Shown here piece after piece: positions 60,077 to 64,000 of a stretch of DNA of 64,000 nt. The notes under the pieces were generated by a model. The model searched no databases and was not told where the DNA came from. It saw only the letters and a list, made by a program, of their open reading frames with translations. The first letter of the stretch is position 1. Each line of letters opens with the position of its first letter. This DNA comes from a virus: IMG/VR virus record IMGVR_UViG_3300037156_000269, positions 1 through 64,000 of that record, one strand, 5' to 3'. Made by a program: the position numbers and the translations under genes.

Positions 60077-60450
60077 AAATCCTCCACAATTTGTTTAAAT
60101 TCTTTAATAGCTTGCCAGTGATTCCACATAACGAGTTTAGCGATCTTCACCAAGAGCCAGTGTGTTCTTTGACAGTACCTGTTGTGTTCGTGCTCGATGT
60201 GTTTTAGTTGATAGCGTAGTTCTGCGATTGCGATTTCTTTTGCTGCCTCTGTGATGTCTTCGTCTGGGTCACTAATACGCTGCCCTGCCTTTAGGATGTC
60301 TTCTGCGGCAAGCTTCCCTATTTGGTAGGCAAGCGAGGTCGATCTCCTGCTGGCATGTCTGGACCTGAATATCATAACGACTTGGAATTGGACTAGAGTA
60401 GCTCCAAGCTCCACATCGTGTTTTCCTGGTAAAAACGTTTGTTGGTTCAT
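60073..60450 (-). CDS. Hypothetical protein
   Basis: A 125-residue product from ATG 60450 behind AAAGGAG, first gene of the unit from promoter 60568-60596. Regions: a beta strand-like N-terminus (VELGATLVQFQVVMIFRSRH), then helices (TEAAKEIAIAELRYQLKHIE, LLVKIAKLVMWNHWQAIKEF). No known domain. Confidence 0.5.
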   Translation of the reverse strand: MNQQTFLPGKHDVELGATLVQFQVVMIFRSRHASRRSTSLAYQIGKLAAEDILKAGQRISDPDEDITEAAKEIAIAELRYQLKHIEHEHNRYCQRTHWLLVKIAKLVMWNHWQAIKEFKQIVEDL

Positions 60451-60494
60451 AAAGCTCCTTTAATAATTAAGTTTTGTTTCGTTGTTTAAACAGA

Positions 60495-60540
60495 AAAGCC
60501 CCAATCTATGGACACAAGACGTGTTCATAGCTTGGGGCTA
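60495..60540 (-). terminator. Minus-strand terminator
   Basis: A long imperfect stem with an AGCCCCAA/TTGGGGCT base, followed by TTTTCTG on the minus strand. Ends the 60596-61579 transcript. Confidence 0.7.
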
Positions 60541-60567
60541 AATAGATACTATTTTATCTACACTATA

Positions 60568-60596
60568 CTTATACCCGAAAAAGGTCGTTTTGTGCC
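60568..60596 (-). promoter_or_regulatory. Minus-strand bipartite promoter
   Basis: Minus strand: GGCACA, 17 bp, TATAAG, with TTTCGGG before the -10. Drives the gene at 60073-60450 and the following unit. Confidence 0.8.
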
Positions 60597-61579
60597 TATG
60601 GTTTGGGCGCCTTATTTGCTACGTATTTGTAATGCCTTTCATGCTCTTCAATGATGATGAGCTTCGTCTGACTTAGACCAGGCCCGCACGGTTGCCATCT
60701 CAAATGTGTGCTCACGGTTGTGGAGTCTACCGAGTACTGCCTGTCTTTGCCGAAGCTCCAGTTGAGGAGAGACACGGTATAAACAGAACTTCTTAACCCA
60801 ACGTTTGTTTTGTTAGCCTCTTTCTTCTCTCTGCTACTCAGCTCCCTTATGGGCTTGAGATCAGATACGTCTGGATTCAACGAGTGAACGTACATGGATA
60901 GGTTTAGAAAAGTTCTGAAAATATTGTCTTGCACATCTGATCTCGGATTGCCTAAGTGAGCGTTCTCATTTCCATGCAGGTTGTCTAAAGAAGTTTCGAA
61001 CTTATCCCCCGCCTTGACTTCCAGACACACCCAGCCAGCGTTCCCGAACGTTCCTGAGATCGGACCGGTCGTATCTGATTTTGTGGTGTAGCCTACCTTG
61101 AGAAGCAGCCTATCTTCCGCCCACGGGCTCTTTATGAACGACACGTAAGCCCCGACAAGATTGTCGCCGTCGTGGTCATACATAACTCCAGGCTCGAAGG
61201 AGAAATAGGCCATGAAGCCGGGTTTTGGCAAAAGCTCTTCGCGAAGCTCTACGTCCATCCTTTGCATGGCTTTAAGAAAATCTGGATTCACTTTATAGAT
61301 TTTAGAGTTCTCAGCTTGCCGGAAGGACTCAAACATACCGCAGAGGGCAACATCAAATTCAACTGAGACTATTGCTGTTACAACTTTTGCGTGCTGGGCG
61401 CCGGCCTTCTTAACCTCTTCCCAGTTTATGTCCCTCTCGGCACTGAAGTCTTTTCCCTTGATATAACTTAAAGAAGTGGCTTTACCAACAGTGCGCAGAG
61501 CTTTGAATGAGAACTTGTCCAGGTCGGTCCCCAGGTTCCCGGCGTAGAAGTAATAATCTGGATGCATCAATGACTTCAT
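60596..61579 (-). CDS. Conserved phage/plasmid protein, possibly AcrVA2-like
   Basis: A 327-residue product from ATG 61579 behind AGGAGG. The C-terminal end THLRWQPCGPGLSQTKLIII followed by EEHERHY is a signature I associate with a protein family on phages and plasmids that includes proteins related to AcrVA2, an inhibitor of Cas12a expression. That link is from memory and needs a search. The protein is soluble with mixed alpha/beta regions (FMAYFSFEPGVMYDHDGD). It has its own promoter and terminator, as expected for an accessory defence-related cassette. Confidence 0.5.
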   Translation of the reverse strand: MKSLMHPDYYFYAGNLGTDLDKFSFKALRTVGKATSLSYIKGKDFSAERDINWEEVKKAGAQHAKVVTAIVSVEFDVALCGMFESFRQAENSKIYKVNPDFLKAMQRMDVELREELLPKPGFMAYFSFEPGVMYDHDGDNLVGAYVSFIKSPWAEDRLLLKVGYTTKSDTTGPISGTFGNAGWVCLEVKAGDKFETSLDNLHGNENAHLGNPRSDVQDNIFRTFLNLSMYVHSLNPDVSDLKPIRELSSREKKEANKTNVGLRSSVYTVSLLNWSFGKDRQYSVDSTTVSTHLRWQPCGPGLSQTKLIIIEEHERHYKYVANKAPKP

Positions 61580-61623
61580 GAATCCTCCTTATAAATAAGT
61601 TTTGTTTTAAGTAGAAAATAAGA

Positions 61624-61662
61624 AACCCCGAACGCATAGCCGATTGGCTAAAGCTCAGGGCT
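61624..61662 (-). terminator. Probable minus-strand terminator
   Basis: TAGCC/GGCTA inner stem plus a partly paired outer stem, followed on the minus strand by GGGGTTTCTTATTTTC. Lies upstream of the 61579 start. Confidence 0.45.
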
Positions 61663-61693
61663 TTTAAAAAGATACTATTTTATCTTCACTAAA

Positions 61694-61722
61694 CTTATAC
61701 CAGAAAAAGGGCACTTTTTGCC
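61694..61722 (-). promoter_or_regulatory. Minus-strand bipartite promoter
   Basis: Minus strand: GGCAAA, 17 bp, TATAAG, with TTTCTGG before the -10. Drives the gene at 60596-61579. Confidence 0.8.
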
Positions 61723-61738
61723 CTTCTGTAAACAGGCC

Positions 61739-61915
61739 TTATTTTGCTGATTTTGGCAGGAAGCCAGAAGAGTTGAAGGCTTTGTTTGGGTTACCGATGT
61801 CGATGTACTTAGCACCGGCATTAAGTGCTGCGCGATCGGCCAGGCGTTGGGATGCCTGGCGGGCGGCTGAGGATGCTCCGGGAGCTACTTTGCGGAAACC
61901 TTTTAAGAAGTTCAT
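61739..61915 (-). CDS. 58-residue GFxKTA-tagged protein on the minus strand
   Basis: ATG 61915; the ribosome site is weak (GAGAT). The N-terminus MNFLKGFRKVAPGAS carries the tag with Val for Thr. Ala/Arg-rich helix (SAARQASQRLADRAALNAG), and the end is SSGFLPKSAK. This is the only family member outside the portal/RNA polymerase neighbourhood and on the other strand, showing that the tag is not just a local tandem duplication. Confidence 0.5.
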   Translation of the reverse strand: MNFLKGFRKVAPGASSAARQASQRLADRAALNAGAKYIDIGNPNKAFNSSGFLPKSAK

Positions 61916-61954
61916 GGGGGTGATTATCTCAAAGATTTCCGCAGAAGAAAAGCC

Positions 61955-62191
61955 CTAAGCGTTTCCGATGGCTGGTGCTTTGCTTCCGACGATCGGGGCC
62001 TGGGGCTGGAACTTGGTATTGTCTGGGACATAGCGTAATTTGACCATGCTGTGGATGTCCAGAGAGATCTCTTGTCCTGGAAGGGTTGTCGACTTTTTTA
62101 GCTGCAACAGATTTTGCCAGGCCGACAGCATTTCTGGCGTCACGTCCAGAACATAGTGACTGTTGATCCTCGGTTCTTTATCTAGTTCCAA
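61955..62191 (-). CDS. Small hypothetical protein
   Basis: A 78-residue product from ATG 62191. Soluble, mixed charge (YVLDVTPEMLSAWQNLLQLK, SLDIHSMVKLRYVPDN), ending KAPAIGNA. Overlaps the end of the upstream gene by 14 bp. No known family. Confidence 0.5.
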   Translation of the reverse strand: MELDKEPRINSHYVLDVTPEMLSAWQNLLQLKKSTTLPGQEISLDIHSMVKLRYVPDNTKFQPQAPIVGSKAPAIGNA

Positions 62192-62561
62192 CGGGGGCTC
62201 CTTTGTAAATTTGTTCTTTGGTGGCTTTCGTCATTTTGTATCTTCTTGGGCGAATTCTGGCGAGCTCGCTTAAGGCTGCGAAATAGGAGAGGCCGAAGGG
62301 GCACCCTCCGGAATGGATCGCAACGTCTCCGCTTACAACGATCTCATCTGGCACGCCGCGCTCTGGCACTACGACCTGCTGATCTACGTCCTCCACTGAC
62401 CACTTGTCCGTAAGCTCTATCGGGAAGGCCAGACGCACACACGCCAGGTCAAGTCCGATCGGGTCGTCGAGGATCCCGACCAGGATGGTTTTATCTAACT
62501 CCACCACCCCAAGAAAGAAATCTGAGGGTGGCTTATTCATTGTTTCTTGAAGTGATATCAT
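62178..62561 (-). CDS. Hypothetical protein
   Basis: A 127-residue product from ATG 62561 (AAAGG upstream; a second ATG seven codons in is possible). Beta-rich (FFLGVVELDKTILVGILDDP, QQVVVPERGVPDEIVVSGDV), with a basic C-terminus (RIRPRRYKMTKATKEQIYKG). No motif recognised. Confidence 0.5.
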   Translation of the reverse strand: MISLQETMNKPPSDFFLGVVELDKTILVGILDDPIGLDLACVRLAFPIELTDKWSVEDVDQQVVVPERGVPDEIVVSGDVAIHSGGCPFGLSYFAALSELARIRPRRYKMTKATKEQIYKGAPVGTR

Positions 62562-62579
62562 TGGGATTACCTTTTTTGT

Positions 62580-62990
62580 TTAGTTCTGGGATCCATCGCA
62601 TTTTTCGCAGATGTGGCCATCTACGTCGGGGCATTTGTCCGGTCTACAGTCTGGGCAGTTTCCGACAGTATCGCAGGTTGGGCAGGGCTCGACACCTTTT
62701 ACAATATCTTCGAGCTCTGCAATCTCACGTTGTCGTATCTTCCATACACCGACCACATCCGTATAAGGATCACCGCCGCGAGTGTAGACTTCAGACCAGC
62801 GGACGGTCTGCATAAACGAGAGCCTCGGCATTGTCACTAGTTTGTCAAAGGACGCGCGATCAACAAAACAGTCGTATTGATGCGCGTACTTACCAGGGTG
62901 AGTGCTCATTACGACTGCTGGCAGGTGAGCTTCTTCGTAAATCCACTTTACTTTAGGCTTAAGCTCCGCGATTAGTTCTTCTATTGTCAT
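62580..62990 (-). CDS. Zinc-finger-ended hypothetical protein
   Basis: A 136-residue product; start chosen at ATG 62990 (ATGA overlap with the small upstream gene). The N-terminal domain of about 95 residues is alpha/beta. The last 35 residues contain seven Cys in CPTCD, NCPDCRPDKCPD and ICEKC spacing, a zinc-ribbon or rubredoxin-like knuckle. Could bind nucleic acid or a protein partner; function unknown. Confidence 0.55.
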   Translation of the reverse strand: MTIEELIAELKPKVKWIYEEAHLPAVVMSTHPGKYAHQYDCFVDRASFDKLVTMPRLSFMQTVRWSEVYTRGGDPYTDVVGVWKIRQREIAELEDIVKGVEPCPTCDTVGNCPDCRPDKCPDVDGHICEKCDGSQN

Positions 62991-63103
62991 TCGCAATCCC
63001 CCTCAGCCCAGGCCGCAACGTTAGCCCAGATATAAAAACCTATCGTCGCAACGATTACCGCCGCGACAATGCCTGACAAAAATACTTGTGCTAGGATCGT
63101 CAT
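62987..63103 (-). CDS. 38-residue single-span membrane protein
   Basis: ATG 63103 behind AAAGGACG. MTILAQVFLSGIVAAVIVAT and the following GFYIWANVA form one hydrophobic helix, and the end is acidic (WAEGDCE). Stop overlaps the next ATG (ATGA), so the two are coupled. First gene after the promoter at 63139. Confidence 0.5.
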   Translation of the reverse strand: MTILAQVFLSGIVAAVIVATIGFYIWANVAAWAEGDCE

Positions 63104-63138
63104 TTATCGTCCTTTCTTTTATAAAACGCTTCACAACA

Positions 63139-63167
63139 CTTATACCATAAATAGCTATTATTTAGTC
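63139..63167 (-). promoter_or_regulatory. Minus-strand bipartite promoter, weaker copy
   Basis: Minus strand: GACTAA, 17 bp, TATAAG, with TTTATGG before the -10. It overlaps the stop of the DNA polymerase gene. Confidence 0.6.
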
Positions 63168-64000
63168 CATACGGGCAGCAAATTTCCTTCGACTTTCATA
63201 GTGACTTTTTTGAGCATCTTGTTGGCCTCTTCGATCATGATCTTCTTTTGAAGTTCGTGACCTTCCTGGGCACAGGATTTATGAAAATCGACCACGGTTT
63301 CATCGTAAACAGAGTTGTAGAAACGGGCATCGTAGCCGAGGCGTTTAAATTCCTTTCTCATTACCGCCATAGCATTTTTGGTCATGTCCGCGTTCACTGT
63401 CTGGATTTGACAGTTGGCGCCTTCTCGTTGGATGGCTGCTAGATGACCCTTGTGCTTCTGCTTGATCATCTCAGGCAGATCGCGGCAGCGCATGTCATCT
63501 GTCAGTGCAATCTTGCCGTTTCTGGTTAGCTCTTTTATCGCTTCAGCTTCGATCTTCTTGATGTTCGGCTTGAACCAATGTCGAGTCCGGCCGTTGACGT
63601 TATGCATGATGAACTGCGAAGACGCCAAGCGTTGCTGAGATTTAAGCCAGCCTATTGCCTGGTGGAATGTGTTGTTGTATTTTTTAAATAGCTGCTCGCA
63701 CTCTTCCAGAGTAATCTTGTGACCTATCTCATAAACAAGCTTTTCGTATAAACTAAATGGGCTCATTCCGTATGCTATACCGAAGGATAAAGTTTTTGCA
63801 GGCGTGCGGTAATGGGCGTTCTCGTTGGTCTTTGTAACCTCAACGCCCAATAGCATCGACGCCACGTAACAGTGGAAATCCACGCCCGAGTTAAAGCCTT
63901 CAATCATCAGCTCATCACCACTCAGCTCGGCTAGAATTACTAGCTCTGCTCCGCTATAATCCACAGTTGAAATAAGCCGATCGTCATCTGTACAAAAAGC
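63158..64000 (-). CDS. polA-like: DNA polymerase family A, C-terminal part (truncated by the window)
   Basis: The frame is open to the right edge. Visible polymerase blocks: motif A VDYSGAELVILAELSGD, motif B RTPAKTLSFGIAYGM and motif C NSVYDETVVDF. In motif A the usual Gln after DYS is Gly, and in motif C the usual His before Asp-Glu is Tyr; both catalytic Asp remain. The C-terminus PVWTK is the natural end. It replicates the phage genome. The 3'-5' exonuclease and further N-terminal parts lie outside the window. Confidence 0.9.
   Translation of the reverse strand, partial: AFCTDDDRLISTVDYSGAELVILAELSGDELMIEGFNSGVDFHCYVASMLLGVEVTKTNENAHYRTPAKTLSFGIAYGMSPFSLYEKLVYEIGHKITLEECEQLFKKYNNTFHQAIGWLKSQQRLASSQFIMHNVNGRTRHWFKPNIKKIEAEAIKELTRNGKIALTDDMRCRDLPEMIKQKHKGHLAAIQREGANCQIQTVNADMTKNAMAVMRKEFKRLGYDARFYNSVYDETVVDFHKSCAQEGHELQKKIMIEEANKMLKKVTMKVEGNLLPVWTK

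Noticed and set aside
61773-61958. Plus-strand 61-residue frame
   Set aside because: It is the complement of a better minus-strand gene with the GFxKxA tag.

Overview
The window is part of a large tailed double-stranded DNA bacteriophage genome (Caudoviricetes). It carries a terminase large subunit (54213-55919), a portal-like protein (30081-31964), a spike/baseplate protein (47235-48257), many long fibre and tail proteins, a lysis region, SSB, a family A DNA polymerase running off the right edge, and a complete phage-encoded multisubunit-type RNA polymerase. At least ten products carry Sec or lipoprotein signals, so the host is probably Gram-negative. The soluble domain of the lysozyme-like lipoprotein and the exported fibre proteins resemble what I recall from Bdellovibrio-type predators; that host guess is from memory and unverified.

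Layout. 1-8302: tail/baseplate and fibre genes. 8333-16068: four consecutive fibre-like genes, each with an N-terminal signal peptide. 16083-18198: lysis region (lipoprotein lysozyme-like enzyme, multi-span membrane protein, overlapping lipoprotein). 18199-30084: further virion genes including an NlpC/P60-like protein and a 1021-residue repeat fibre. 30081-33899: portal, then a run of very small translationally coupled genes sharing an N-terminal GFxKTA tag. 35205-42335: beta-beta' fusion RNA polymerase interrupted by an intein, followed by more tagged genes to 43803. 43839-47144: minus-strand genes (HTH protein, a candidate structured RNA, SSB, a lipoprotein phosphatase, two tandem paralogues). 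47235-55919: spike, structural genes, a frameshifted HNH endonuclease and terminase. 55921-64000: a minus-strand block of small accessory genes, a collagen-like lipoprotein and DNA polymerase.

Regulation. Plus-strand genes look like the virion programme. Minus-strand genes are organised as short cassettes. I find eleven copies of one bipartite promoter (GGCAMA, exactly 17 bp, then YATAAG, preceded by TTYNGG) in front of minus-strand units. Several units end in hairpins followed by TTTTTAGCTA. Three key plus-strand genes (RNA polymerase, spike, terminase) have a -10-like element so close to the ATG that their mRNAs may be leaderless.

Most unusual feature. Directly downstream of the minus-strand gene at 56892-57767 lies a 930-nt non-coding stretch (55956-56886). 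Read on the minus strand it is an almost unbroken quasi-periodic array in which a G-pyrimidine step recurs every 5 or 6 nt (roughly 170 units), closed by an intrinsic terminator with a U8 tract. The gene in front of it encodes a protein with a GxGxxxxxGxG glycine-rich loop typical of RAMP-fold (Cas5/6/7-like) RNA-binding proteins, which in known systems bind RNA with about 6-nt periodicity. Gene and array appear to form one transcription unit and are my best candidate for an undescribed system. Two further candidates are the GFxKTA-tagged family of small proteins (11 clear members) and the phage-encoded exported fibre proteins.
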